From assembly GCA_039187315.1 (NCBI GenBank), contig JBCCZQ010000007.1, positions 1 to 64,000 of the forward strand: 64,000 nucleotides of DNA, written 5' to 3'. Made by a program: the position numbers and the translations under genes. Origin of the DNA: JANQQZ01 sp039187315. GTDB taxonomy: Bacteria; Planctomycetota; Phycisphaerae; Phycisphaerales; UBA1924. This document shows, piece by piece, positions 51,501 through 59,039 of this stretch. Within the stretch, counting starts at the first letter, position 1. Each line of letters begins with the position of its first letter. The notes beneath the pieces are model-generated. The model was not told where the DNA came from. It was given only the letters and a program-made list of their open reading frames with translations, and ran no database searches.

Positions 51501-54445
51501 TCAGCGATGTGAACGGCGGCAAGTCGCTCGTGCTCGATCCGTTCGAGACGGTCATCGCGTACGCCACGAACCCTGGGCTCGATCTCTCGAGCACGATCAC
51601 GATGCTTCACTCGGGCGAGCTGCAGGTGCGCTTCGATGGGATTCAGAGCGATATTGGCAGCGATCCGTACATCAACCCGACTGCCTTCTACACCTCGACC
51701 CAGTCGCTCGATGACATCTTCGATTCGTTGCTGGGGTCAGACCTTGACATCCCACCAGCTGTCGGCGCGCCTGCTCCCCTTATTCGCCGCATGCCGCTCC
51801 AGCGTTTCGACAGCGATCTCGATGAGATACCGGCCGACGCGACAGGGCCACTCGCCGATCTGCTCGATCCAGATCCGGTTCTCGGCAGCATGATGGATGA
51901 GACTCAGCGTACCCAGCGCCGGGCGAATCAGACCGCGATGCTCTGGTGGGATCTTGGCGACAAGGCCGATCTCCCCGCCGGCGACTGGGAACTGGTGGAT
52001 CGGCGTGACGACGTCATGCTCGATCGCTTGACTGATCGTGACTCCGTCATCAATGGCACGGCACCGATCCTTGACCAGCGGCTCTTCCTCGAAGACCAGC
52101 TGATTCTCGAAACCATCGATCCGGATTCCAATACAGTGATTCTCGGTGAGTTCATCGTCGAGAACGCGCTCAAGGGGTATGTTGAGGATCAGGTGGAGGG
52201 CATCCGAGGCGATCAGCCCCCCGGAAGCTTGGTGTCCTCCGTGAATCTGAATTTGGAAGGCCAGCACTCGGCGTTCTATTGGGGCAAGCTGCGCCGGCAC
52301 GACGACCCGTCGGCGGGTGTCGCGGCGACGGCACTCTTGAACACCGCGGATCTATTGAGCTCCGAACCACGGCTGCCGACGCCGGATTTCTCAGCAGTCG
52401 CGTCTGACCCCGCGTCCGGTGTTGTGCCGCTGACGGGCATCCCGGCGGGTGCGTTGCCCGCGGCGGTGCTCGAACCGGTTGCGCCGATCTCTGGCGTGTG
52501 GGACGCCGACGTTCTGCGTTCCTCTGTCGAGACGACCTACGGCCCGAATTTTTCGCCGTACGACAGCCTGAATGCCGTTGACTCATTCGACGACGGTGGT
52601 GGCCTCGCCGGGCCGTTCCGACCAGAGACGGCAGTGACGTTCAGCGAGTTTGTGGATCGTCTGGCTGGTGAGTACATTCTGCCGGGCTCGAACGATCCAA
52701 ACCAGACGCTACCGAACCGGTTCCTTTCGACGAAGGCACCGAAGACGAGCGGGATCTTCTGGAATGCCGCGGCTGGTACTCAGTACATCGCAGTGCCCGA
52801 CAACGCTGGGGGGGTGCCGTACGGGGAGGAGTACATCACCTTCGCGAACAACGGGACGGAATTCCGGAGCCTTTCGACGGGTGTGTCGCAGCTGCGCGTC
52901 GGGGACATGCTGCTGCCGATGGCGGTCGGGCCGTACCGCCGGCCGCTGGAGCAGGTGGCGGGCGTGACCGTGGACGATTCGTCGTACCCGTCGGACCCGA
53001 ACGAGCGGATCGCTGCGTACGAGCGCGAGTGGGTGACGCTCGGCGAGGTGCTTGCCGAGGTCTCGGGGTATAGCGACGGCGTTGTGCCCTCCGATCCTGC
53101 CACCGGGGCTCCCGTTGTTGACGCGGATGTGTTCAACAATCTGCGCGATTTCGACCCGGTATCGGGCGATGAGACCCGCCGAGTGCTCGATCGCGGCAAG
53201 CTGCGTCTGGACGCGTTCGTGCCATACTTCGATGCGGCGGGCGTTGTTCCATCCGGCGGGGGCGTCCTGGGTGTTTATGATCCGGGCTTTGACCGTGTTC
53301 GGGGGTACGGCGTGCCGCTGGCGACGACGATCTTTGAGATCGCGCAGGCGGGTGGGGAGATGCCTCTTGCGGCGTACGGCGGTCTCGCGCGGCCGGTGAC
53401 GGGTGTCGTGAACATCAACACCGCGCCGCCCAGCGTGATGCGTCTGCTGCCGGGGCTCTTTCCGGACACGTACGACGACCGGGTCAAATCCACATCGAAT
53501 CCGGCGGACGACACCGAGAGCCGCTTCTGGGACGGCCGTCTTGAGGCCGCTGCGGAGGCGACAGGGAGCCCGAATGCACTACCGCACCTAAATGCGTTCG
53601 AGGCGCCGGAGCCGTTCAGCGGCGGGAACTCGGTCAACCAGCAGACGGACATTGCGTCATCGATTCTGGCGTACCGCGAGCCCTCGCGGGGCCATGTGCT
53701 GATGAACCGGTTCCAGAACCTGATCTTCCCTGCGGGTGGCGGGCTCGGTCAGGCGTATGAGATGAACCCCGAGGGTCTGGTGCCCGATGATCCGGCTATG
53801 CCGACACAGTTCGACGCATCGGGTGGGCTGGCGGTGGGCCGCTCGGGAGTTGGGATCGAGGCGCTCCGCCGGGCTCCGGGTATCGGTTCGCTTGGCGAGC
53901 TGCTGGCGGTTCGGCTTGAGACGCCGCCGGACCAGAACCCGCATCAGAGCATGACGTGGCTCGGGCGAGACGGCAAGACGCTGGGCATGTCGCTCATCGA
54001 TGCCGCGACCGCGGAACCGGTCGATCTCCCGACCGCGGCCGATGAGATCCCGGGACGCCAGCTCAGCACGCTGGACCCGGACCTGTTCGGCGATCCGTAC
54101 CTCTACCGTTTCCAGGCTGGTGATATGAATTTTGCGGTTCCTGGCCCGGATCACATCGCCGATGATTACGACGAACAGCTTGTGCAGATCAACATGCTGC
54201 TGAACTCCGCGAGCGTTTCGAGCGATTATTACGCTATATGGATGCTGGTCCATGGCTTCGCGCGTGAGGATGTCGAGGACCTTTCCGAGACTGACCCGCT
54301 GGTTCCGAGCTTCCGTGGCCGGTATCTGATGATCATCGATCGCTCGAACGTTGTTGAGCCCGGCGACTCGCCGCGTATCTTGGCGTTCCTTCCTCTACCG
54401 ACTGATGTTCCCGTGCAGGCACAGCTCGGCGATCTTGGCAACTGA
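48509..54445 (+). CDS. Giant GspK-like protein (1978 aa)
   Basis: GspK/PilX-type minor pseudopilin scaled up about six-fold. Five arginines (RRRRRG) precede one hydrophobic helix (residues ~27-50, TVLLLVLGALAMVLILTVVY), as in GspK, which lacks the usual Glu5. Two copies of the GspK-type NxNTA motif occur, LVNVNTASDL at residue 383 and VNINTAPPSVMRLLPGLF at 1635. The remainder is a long Asp/Pro-rich extracellular region without recognised domains. ATG 48509 has AGGAG 8 bp upstream; other in-frame ATGs follow at 48518 and 48527. Confidence 0.82.
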   Translation: MRLMHDMRRGTNTGALFSKLARRRRRGTVLLLVLGALAMVLILTVVYAALGKGDRNTAQSTQLQQDSRDIIGFLRNYAANVLRDDVFDLAPDLTEERLLGTGNEDLLVYRRENTDAPLTDFTMRSVPSLDDDLDGEEQAIQELYRFRPSGGHATGVLWPDDPNLGALDPRLPSDPWLADTRPFDLGPGSKEFLADGSYFNNAYYERAVDWKQISNFAPDGGFVNISFLRPELGGGFDVPSLDLRRDPDTGEARLGLFDANGDLQMGNDAELGFLGLEGEVGVEIPFDASSATPDWNRPAHWTMYQRAMHRAVAELNRLDSANNPGTPAYWRNQYADADGNGFIDSRWFELTDASLGTEVTLLPSDGRRYFVAMRAIDLSSLVNVNTASDLVAPPTQDDRIGAGPFETSLFSLLSMTWHPRLVSGVKLGVPTQIDYGSGGNGSLAGAFDFPDLPDSGDDYTDVSNLGVGEPVLSLLGRKAYKRVRQSIVNWEALPYEIVPDLTVDDFIEDADTFGGVFRSTNTALYTLAPTAAARSGSYIAFGSTPPAGTVGGNARIGPFGLDDLIELLTYHGGNDPDVFTPLEAALVSENRSAEDELGSRSLLRSDRSLEAEVGDRIDLPAGTDGDAGVGLRESNRLARAQVDIRSLLTTVSGARPLRSRVVGSEGVGELGNGDRKLRLDDAVLAPAVSYTALPAFANDETIQRALVGDLIDNAFFVYLETLAPYLDASAWDPDPAAVDGSSEPQQTQYYGQSGPELALRLAAHLALNFRDMADAPTIDDPSDADTVADTDLLGLNLANPADLALYELRLDEPTRALLWLTSDAGRRQAARDALPAPAGVPEGLLVELETQGMTLDADEFVADPAAAPQLDNGDPATPSATQDALILYGLEAQPFLGEVAFMTAYVDTPRGDDDEDSQGQPDAADPGDPVAEYRLDTGSSFIRPDESNQGMINIDGSPSPDNQDFFFQIIAFQLFNPFDVPVRLDDMYLEFGNRFYRFSDVNGGKSLVLDPFETVIAYATNPGLDLSSTITMLHSGELQVRFDGIQSDIGSDPYINPTAFYTSTQSLDDIFDSLLGSDLDIPPAVGAPAPLIRRMPLQRFDSDLDEIPADATGPLADLLDPDPVLGSMMDETQRTQRRANQTAMLWWDLGDKADLPAGDWELVDRRDDVMLDRLTDRDSVINGTAPILDQRLFLEDQLILETIDPDSNTVILGEFIVENALKGYVEDQVEGIRGDQPPGSLVSSVNLNLEGQHSAFYWGKLRRHDDPSAGVAATALLNTADLLSSEPRLPTPDFSAVASDPASGVVPLTGIPAGALPAAVLEPVAPISGVWDADVLRSSVETTYGPNFSPYDSLNAVDSFDDGGGLAGPFRPETAVTFSEFVDRLAGEYILPGSNDPNQTLPNRFLSTKAPKTSGIFWNAAAGTQYIAVPDNAGGVPYGEEYITFANNGTEFRSLSTGVSQLRVGDMLLPMAVGPYRRPLEQVAGVTVDDSSYPSDPNERIAAYEREWVTLGEVLAEVSGYSDGVVPSDPATGAPVVDADVFNNLRDFDPVSGDETRRVLDRGKLRLDAFVPYFDAAGVVPSGGGVLGVYDPGFDRVRGYGVPLATTIFEIAQAGGEMPLAAYGGLARPVTGVVNINTAPPSVMRLLPGLFPDTYDDRVKSTSNPADDTESRFWDGRLEAAAEATGSPNALPHLNAFEAPEPFSGGNSVNQQTDIASSILAYREPSRGHVLMNRFQNLIFPAGGGLGQAYEMNPEGLVPDDPAMPTQFDASGGLAVGRSGVGIEALRRAPGIGSLGELLAVRLETPPDQNPHQSMTWLGRDGKTLGMSLIDAATAEPVDLPTAADEIPGRQLSTLDPDLFGDPYLYRFQAGDMNFAVPGPDHIADDYDEQLVQINMLLNSASVSSDYYAIWMLVHGFAREDVEDLSETDPLVPSFRGRYLMIIDRSNVVEPGDSPRILAFLPLPTDVPVQAQLGDLGN

Positions 54446-54446
54446 T

Positions 54447-54477
54447 CTACGCTGCGTGATCGATGTCATACGCGTAG
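54447..54477 (+). repeat. Inverted repeat between the GspK-like gene and the tRNA
   Basis: CTACGC (54447-54452) and GCGTAG (54472-54477) with a 19-nt loop, followed by ACTCTTT. It might act as a weak terminator for the operon or part of the tRNA promoter. Confidence 0.25.
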
Positions 54478-54489
54478 ACTCTTTCAGTT

Positions 54490-54563
54490 CAGGGCGTAGC
54501 TCAGCTTGGTAGAGCGCGTGCTTTGGGTGCACGAGGTCGTCGGTTCAACTCCGGCCGCCCTGA
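54490..54563 (+). tRNA. tRNA-Pro (anticodon TGG)
   Basis: 74 nt. Acceptor CAGGGCG pairs with CGCCCTG, discriminator A. D arm GCTC/GAGC with loop AGCTTGGTA. Anticodon stem CGTGC/GCACG with loop TTTGGGT gives anticodon TGG and the usual G37. T arm GTCGG/CCGGC around TTCAACT. The 3' CCA is not encoded and must be added. Confidence 0.95.
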
Positions 54564-54630
54564 CTTTTGCTTCGTACATTGGTCCGGCGTTGTGCGATCG
54601 TGCCGATTGCTGCGTGCTGACGCGAAGCGA

Positions 54631-55476
54631 CTACCCGTGCGATGCGAGTGCGCTAGCCGTCGGGTTGGCGGCAACCGGGCAGCCGCGGGCCTGCTCGGGC
54701 TTGCCTTCGATCCACGATGCGCTCGACCACGCGACGCCGCGGCGGCGGTGGGCTGCTCGGCAGACACGCCGGATCTGGGCCCTCTGCCGATCGCTCTGGG
54801 TAACGCTCACCGAGTTGTCGTGCATGCGGTACCGCAGGACGGAGTCGGGTACATTCGCGAGCTGTCCCAGCTCGCCGAGTCGGAGGAACAGATCGAGGTC
54901 TTCAGCGGGGAACGTATCGCGCTGATACTTTCCCGCGGCGATGACCGCGTCTCGCCGCATCATGACGGCGGGGTGGCAGAGCGGGGTGCGACCGCTGAGC
55001 GCTGCTCGCTGGATATCAGAATCATTGAGGAGCGTCGGGGGTGTGCGGAGCGGGCTGCCCGCGTCATCGATCAGCTCGATGGCGCCGCCGACACAGGCGC
55101 AAGCCGTGTGCGCTTGCATGTGCGCGTGTTGCCGCTCGAACCTGCCTGGCAGGCAGATGTCGTCGGCGTCCATCCGTGCGAGCAGCGGCGCGCGGGTCCG
55201 ATCGATGAGCTCGTTGAGCGTTTCAACGAGGCCGCGGTTCTCGCGGTGGATGACTGTCACGCGGGGATCGTGCTGCGCGAATTCGTCGAGGATGCGTTTG
55301 GAGCCGTCGGTCGAGCCGTCGTTGAGTGCGAGCAGCTCAAAATCGTCGAACGACTGGCTGAGGACACTCGCGATCGCTTCGCGCAGGAACGCTTCAGCGT
55401 TGCATACTGGCAGGAGAACGGCGATCGGCGGTGCGGTCTGTTTCGTCACGGTTGGGTACTCCGACGGCGGGAGCAT
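54631..55476 (-). CDS. Family 2 glycosyltransferase
   Basis: A 281-aa GT-A fold enzyme that adds a sugar to a surface glycan. IAVLLPVCNAEAFLREAIAS opens the nucleotide-binding domain; LALNDGSTDGS and ARMDADDICLPGRFERQ (DxD metal site) follow; PAEDLDLFLRL is the probable catalytic base region. ATG 55476 is used; the frame extends ten codons to a TTG at 55506. The last ~45 residues are Arg/Ala-rich and poorly conserved. Separated by 112 bp from the upstream SDR gene, probably the same transcript. Confidence 0.88.
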   Translation of the reverse strand: MLPPSEYPTVTKQTAPPIAVLLPVCNAEAFLREAIASVLSQSFDDFELLALNDGSTDGSKRILDEFAQHDPRVTVIHRENRGLVETLNELIDRTRAPLLARMDADDICLPGRFERQHAHMQAHTACACVGGAIELIDDAGSPLRTPPTLLNDSDIQRAALSGRTPLCHPAVMMRRDAVIAAGKYQRDTFPAEDLDLFLRLGELGQLANVPDSVLRYRMHDNSVSVTQSDRQRAQIRRVCRAAHRRRGVAWSSASWIEGKPEQARGCPVAANPTASALASHG

Positions 55477-55588
55477 ACGGCACTGAAACGTTTCGTGCTG
55501 AGCCAAGACGTTGTGGAGGCAACATTTGCGCTGGAACTGACAATGAAACAGTCGCAGCCGGTGTCCGCCGGATCGGCTGTCGGTTGCC

Positions 55589-56341
55589 CTATTCCGTGCT
55601 CAGTCTCGCCAGCGCCCCGCCGTCGACGACCAGCGATTGGCCCGTGACAAAGGAGGATTGGGCGGGATCGGCGAGGAAGAGGATGGCCTTGCCGATTTCG
55701 TGAGGTTGTCCGACTCGGCCCAGCACGTGCTTGTGGCCCAGTCCTCGGACCAGTCCGTCGATCGAGTCGGCCTCGATATGGCCCCTGCTGAGTCCGTCGT
55801 GGAGCATCGGGGTGTTGACGGCCCCGGGCAGGACGGCGTTCACGCGGATGCCCGCCTCGCCGAACTCCAGCGCGAGCGACCGTGTGAATGCGAGCAGCGC
55901 GCCTTTGCTGGCGGCGTAGGCGGCGATGTTCCGGCTGGTCGCCATCGCGTGCACGCTGGAGACGTTGATGATCGCGCCCTTGGCCGCGGCGAGCATCGGG
56001 TATGCCTCGCGGACGGAGAGAAAGACCGAACGGATATTCGAGGCCATCACGCGGTCCCAGTCTTCGGTGCTGGTCTCGATGACGGGCTTGCAGATCTGGA
56101 CGGCTGCGTTGTTGACCAGCGCATCGAGCCGGGTGGTCCGATTGCGGACGCGGCGGAAGATATCGGCTGGTGCGTCCGGGTCGGCGATATCGGCGGCAAT
56201 GCAGTCGTCGAGTCCCGGGATCTCGGCCTCGCGCCGGTCGACGCCGATGACACGCCATCGGGCTTCGATGAACGCCTGGCAGGTGGCGCGCCCGATCCCG
56301 CCCGCGGCTCCGGTGATGACCGCAACCCGGTCGTGCTTCAT
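55589..56341 (-). CDS. Short-chain dehydrogenase/reductase
   Basis: A 250-aa classical SDR: VAVITGAAGGIGRATCQAFI (TGxxxGIG cofactor site), ADIADPDAP, LVNNAAVQICKPV (NNAA), INVSSVHAMATSRNIAAYAA then SKGALLAFTRSL (Ser-Tyr-Lys triad), and LPGAVNTPML. ATG 56341 overlaps the upstream gene's stop (ATGA). Substrate is probably a sugar or sugar acid given the operon; not provable from sequence. Confidence 0.9.
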   Translation of the reverse strand: MKHDRVAVITGAAGGIGRATCQAFIEARWRVIGVDRREAEIPGLDDCIAADIADPDAPADIFRRVRNRTTRLDALVNNAAVQICKPVIETSTEDWDRVMASNIRSVFLSVREAYPMLAAAKGAIINVSSVHAMATSRNIAAYAASKGALLAFTRSLALEFGEAGIRVNAVLPGAVNTPMLHDGLSRGHIEADSIDGLVRGLGHKHVLGRVGQPHEIGKAILFLADPAQSSFVTGQSLVVDGGALARLSTE

Positions 56342-57318
56342 CGCGGGTCCCCGGTCGCTACGCTGTGCTGGGCAAGCAGTTCGCACACGTTGCGGATGAC
56401 GATGCCGTGCACGCGGTGAGCGGCCCGGTTCGAGCTGTTGGCCAGATGGGGCGAGAGCAGGACATTTTCGAGAGTTCGCAGGGGCGAATCGTCGGGGATT
56501 GGCTCGTTTTCGAAGACGTCGAGCCCTGCGCCGGCGATCGTTCCGTTCTGCAGCGCGTGGCAGAGGCCGTTCTCGTCGACGATCCCGCCGCGTGCGGTGT
56601 TGATCAGGACCGCGCTGGGCTTCATCCGCTGCATCTGCGACGTGCTGATGAGATGCCGGGTCGATTGGTTCAGGTCGCAGTTGAGGCTCACAAAGTCTGC
56701 GCGTTCGAGCAGCTCATCGAGCGGCACGATGCGAACGCCGGTGTCGTCCATGAGCTGGAGCGGCAGGTCCGGGCGTGGATCGGTGCCTAGGAGCGTCATG
56801 CCAAAGGCTCTGGCCCGGCGGAGTACGGTCTGACCAATGTTGCCGACGCCGATGACTCCGAGGGTCTTTTCGGCGAGCGAGTCGCCGTCGAGCGGTGTCC
56901 AGCGTCCGGCCTGGAGCTCGCGGGTGAGCCACGGGATGCGTCTGGCGAAGCAGAGCATGAAGCACAGCACGGTATCGGCCACGGGTACAGAGAACGCGTC
57001 TGGCACGTTTCTGACAAATATACCGCGTTGGCGCGCGGCTTCGAAGTCGATCTGGTCGACGCCGGTGCCCCATTTGCAGATGGCTTTGAGCTTCGGAGCG
57101 GCGTCCATGACGCGCGCGGTCCACTGGTCGCCGCCGCAGATAACTGCGTCGATGTCGCCCACGAGCGGTATGAGCTGGTCTTCGGTCAGCCGCTGTGTGA
57201 CATCGGCCCTTGTGACCTGAAAGCCGAGACGGTCGAGCTCGGGCCGGACCGCGTCGAAGTCACGCAGGATCCGTGGGCCTGTGATCAGCAGCGAGGCGCC
57301 ATCGGTGGCTGTAGTCAT
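56338..57318 (-). CDS. D-2-hydroxyacid dehydrogenase (phosphoglycerate dehydrogenase-like)
   Basis: A 326-aa NAD-dependent dehydrogenase. Rossmann motif TLGVIGVGNIGQTVLRRARA, catalytic Arg in LINTARGGIVDENGL, Glu in GLDVFENEPIP and His in LLSPHLANSS are all present. There is no C-terminal ACT domain, so it is not a regulated SerA. ATGA overlaps on both sides link it to the CMP-sugar synthetase upstream and the SDR downstream. A role in making or oxidising a sugar acid is inferred. Confidence 0.88.
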   Translation of the reverse strand: MTTATDGASLLITGPRILRDFDAVRPELDRLGFQVTRADVTQRLTEDQLIPLVGDIDAVICGGDQWTARVMDAAPKLKAICKWGTGVDQIDFEAARQRGIFVRNVPDAFSVPVADTVLCFMLCFARRIPWLTRELQAGRWTPLDGDSLAEKTLGVIGVGNIGQTVLRRARAFGMTLLGTDPRPDLPLQLMDDTGVRIVPLDELLERADFVSLNCDLNQSTRHLISTSQMQRMKPSAVLINTARGGIVDENGLCHALQNGTIAGAGLDVFENEPIPDDSPLRTLENVLLSPHLANSSNRAAHRVHGIVIRNVCELLAQHSVATGDPR

Positions 57319-58022
57319 GATTGGGTCTCCTGCTGGTGCTGCTGCTGTTGTTGCTCTTGCATGTGGGCGATCGCTTCGGCGAGCCTCCAGCCTGTGTCAT
57401 CGTCGATATCCACGGCTTCAAGCCGATCGATTTCGAACAGCAGCGGGTGGTCACCGATCCGTCGGCCGAGCCGTTCGAGCGTGGAGCGATGGAACAAGTA
57501 CACGTTCGAGTTTTCCTCGTAGATCGGCGGCAGGTCCTGGGTCCGGAGCAGCTGCGCAGGATTGTGGTTGATCGGCTGGCCGTGGTGGTCGTAGAGCCTT
57601 GTGTGCCACTCCGTGACGCCGAAGAGCGAGTCGTGCTGCGTGCTTTCAGAGAGGGCTTCGATGGCGCGTTCGAGGGTCGCTGGTCGCAGCAGCGGGTTGG
57701 TGCTGTGTGTCTGGAGGATCCACTCGGACGCGACGGAGGTTGCGGAGTGCTGAAGGACCCGGTTCATCGGGATCCCTCCGTCGCGGAGGTGCTCGGGCCG
57801 TTCGGTGACGCGAACAGCCGGGAAGCGTTGGGCGCAGTCGTCTCGGATGGTCTGGCTGTCGGTATCGATCAGGATTTCATCGATGTGCTTGCAGCGGATC
57901 AGGGTCTCGATGATGTGGGCATAGAGGGGTCGGCCGCGGAAGTCTCTGAAGTTTTTGTATGGTATGCGTTCGCTGTTGTGTCGCATGGGGATGATGGCTG
58001 CGACAGATGTGATCGGTGGCAT
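57315..58022 (-). CDS. CMP-sugar synthetase (acylneuraminate cytidylyltransferase family)
   Basis: Activates an acidic sugar such as a nonulosonic acid with CTP. The 235-aa protein begins with AAIIPMRHNSERIPYKNFRD, the CTP-binding motif of the NeuA/KdsB group, followed by ILIDTDSQTI, RPEHLRDGGIPMN and WILQTHSTNPLLRPAT. ENSNVYLF and LFEIDRLEAVDIDDDTGWRL match NeuA-type ends. The C-terminus is Gln-rich (EQQQQQHQQ). ATG 58022 starts the minus-strand operon, divergent from wzm with a 96-bp gap. Confidence 0.85.
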   Translation of the reverse strand: MPPITSVAAIIPMRHNSERIPYKNFRDFRGRPLYAHIIETLIRCKHIDEILIDTDSQTIRDDCAQRFPAVRVTERPEHLRDGGIPMNRVLQHSATSVASEWILQTHSTNPLLRPATLERAIEALSESTQHDSLFGVTEWHTRLYDHHGQPINHNPAQLLRTQDLPPIYEENSNVYLFHRSTLERLGRRIGDHPLLFEIDRLEAVDIDDDTGWRLAEAIAHMQEQQQQQHQQETQS

Positions 58023-58118
58023 GCGCGGTCTCGCAATTCGTGAGGGCGGCCGGGGGCAAGGGTAGGATGCTCCCAGGCGACGTAGACGGGTCGGAGCGGC
58101 CCCTAGAGCTTGGCGACG

Positions 58119-59039
58119 ATGACGACGCATGCCGAACAAAATATGATCGATGCGGCGGTCGAATCGGCGACGGACGTCGCCGACAGCGCGCCGTTCGCAG
58201 CCGGATCCTCGAATCGATACGAGATCACGATCGACCAGAGCCGGGGTGGCGTGTTGGCCCGTCTGCGGGAGGCGTTCGATCTGCGTGGGCTGCTGTGGAT
58301 GCTTGTGCAGCGCGACATCAAGACGCGCTACCGGCAGGCGGCGCTGGGGATCGCGTGGGGGATCCTGGTACCCGCGGCCACGCTGGCGATCTACTGGTTT
58401 GTGTTTGGCTACCTTCTCGGTCGGCTTGGGACCGGTGACGTGCCCTACGTGCTCTTCCTGTTCCCCGCGATGCTCGGCTGGAAGTACTTCAATTCGGCGA
58501 TCGGACGCGCTTCGCAATCGCTCAAGCGCGATGCAAGCATCCTGTCGAAGATCTATTTTCCGAGGCTGCTGCTGCCGGTGGCTTCGATCATCAGCCCAAC
58601 GATCGACGTTCTGCTGGGCGGGCTGGTGCTGGTGGTGATCCTGATCGCAACGGACCATGTCCCGCCCTGGACAACGGTCTTTGTCCCGGGGTTTCTCTTG
58701 CTCGGGGCGGTAGCAGCGGGTGGGCTTGGTATGGGTCTCGCTGCGTTCAACGCCCACTACCGGGATGTCCAGCACTTCCTGCCGGTGGTGCTTCACCTGG
58801 GTTTCTTCTGCACACCCGTTCTCTACGGCTCTGATCGGATGCCGGAAGCATTCCGTTTGCTGTACGCGTTCAACCCCATGGTGACCGTATGTGAGGGCAT
58901 GCGCTGGGCGGTCTTGGGACACGACACGCCTCTGACGCTGGCGATGGGCCTGGTGAGCACGGCCGTGGCGTTCGTGATGCTTTTTGGTGGGCTGTGGGCG
59001 TTCATGCGGTTCGAGCGGAACGTGGTGGACGTGCTGTGA
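58119..59039 (+). CDS. Polysaccharide ABC exporter permease (Wzm type)
   Basis: Membrane half of an ABC-2 exporter for O-antigen or capsule-like glycans. The 306-aa protein has a cytoplasmic N-terminus, then LRGLLWMLVQRDIKTRYRQA (typical gate helix) and six hydrophobic segments, with the FNAHYRDVQHFLPVVL element of the family. GTGA overlap with the ATPase gene. ATG 58119 is preferred to the TTG at 58110. Confidence 0.92.
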   Translation: MTTHAEQNMIDAAVESATDVADSAPFAAGSSNRYEITIDQSRGGVLARLREAFDLRGLLWMLVQRDIKTRYRQAALGIAWGILVPAATLAIYWFVFGYLLGRLGTGDVPYVLFLFPAMLGWKYFNSAIGRASQSLKRDASILSKIYFPRLLLPVASIISPTIDVLLGGLVLVVILIATDHVPPWTTVFVPGFLLLGAVAAGGLGMGLAAFNAHYRDVQHFLPVVLHLGFFCTPVLYGSDRMPEAFRLLYAFNPMVTVCEGMRWAVLGHDTPLTLAMGLVSTAVAFVMLFGGLWAFMRFERNVVDVL

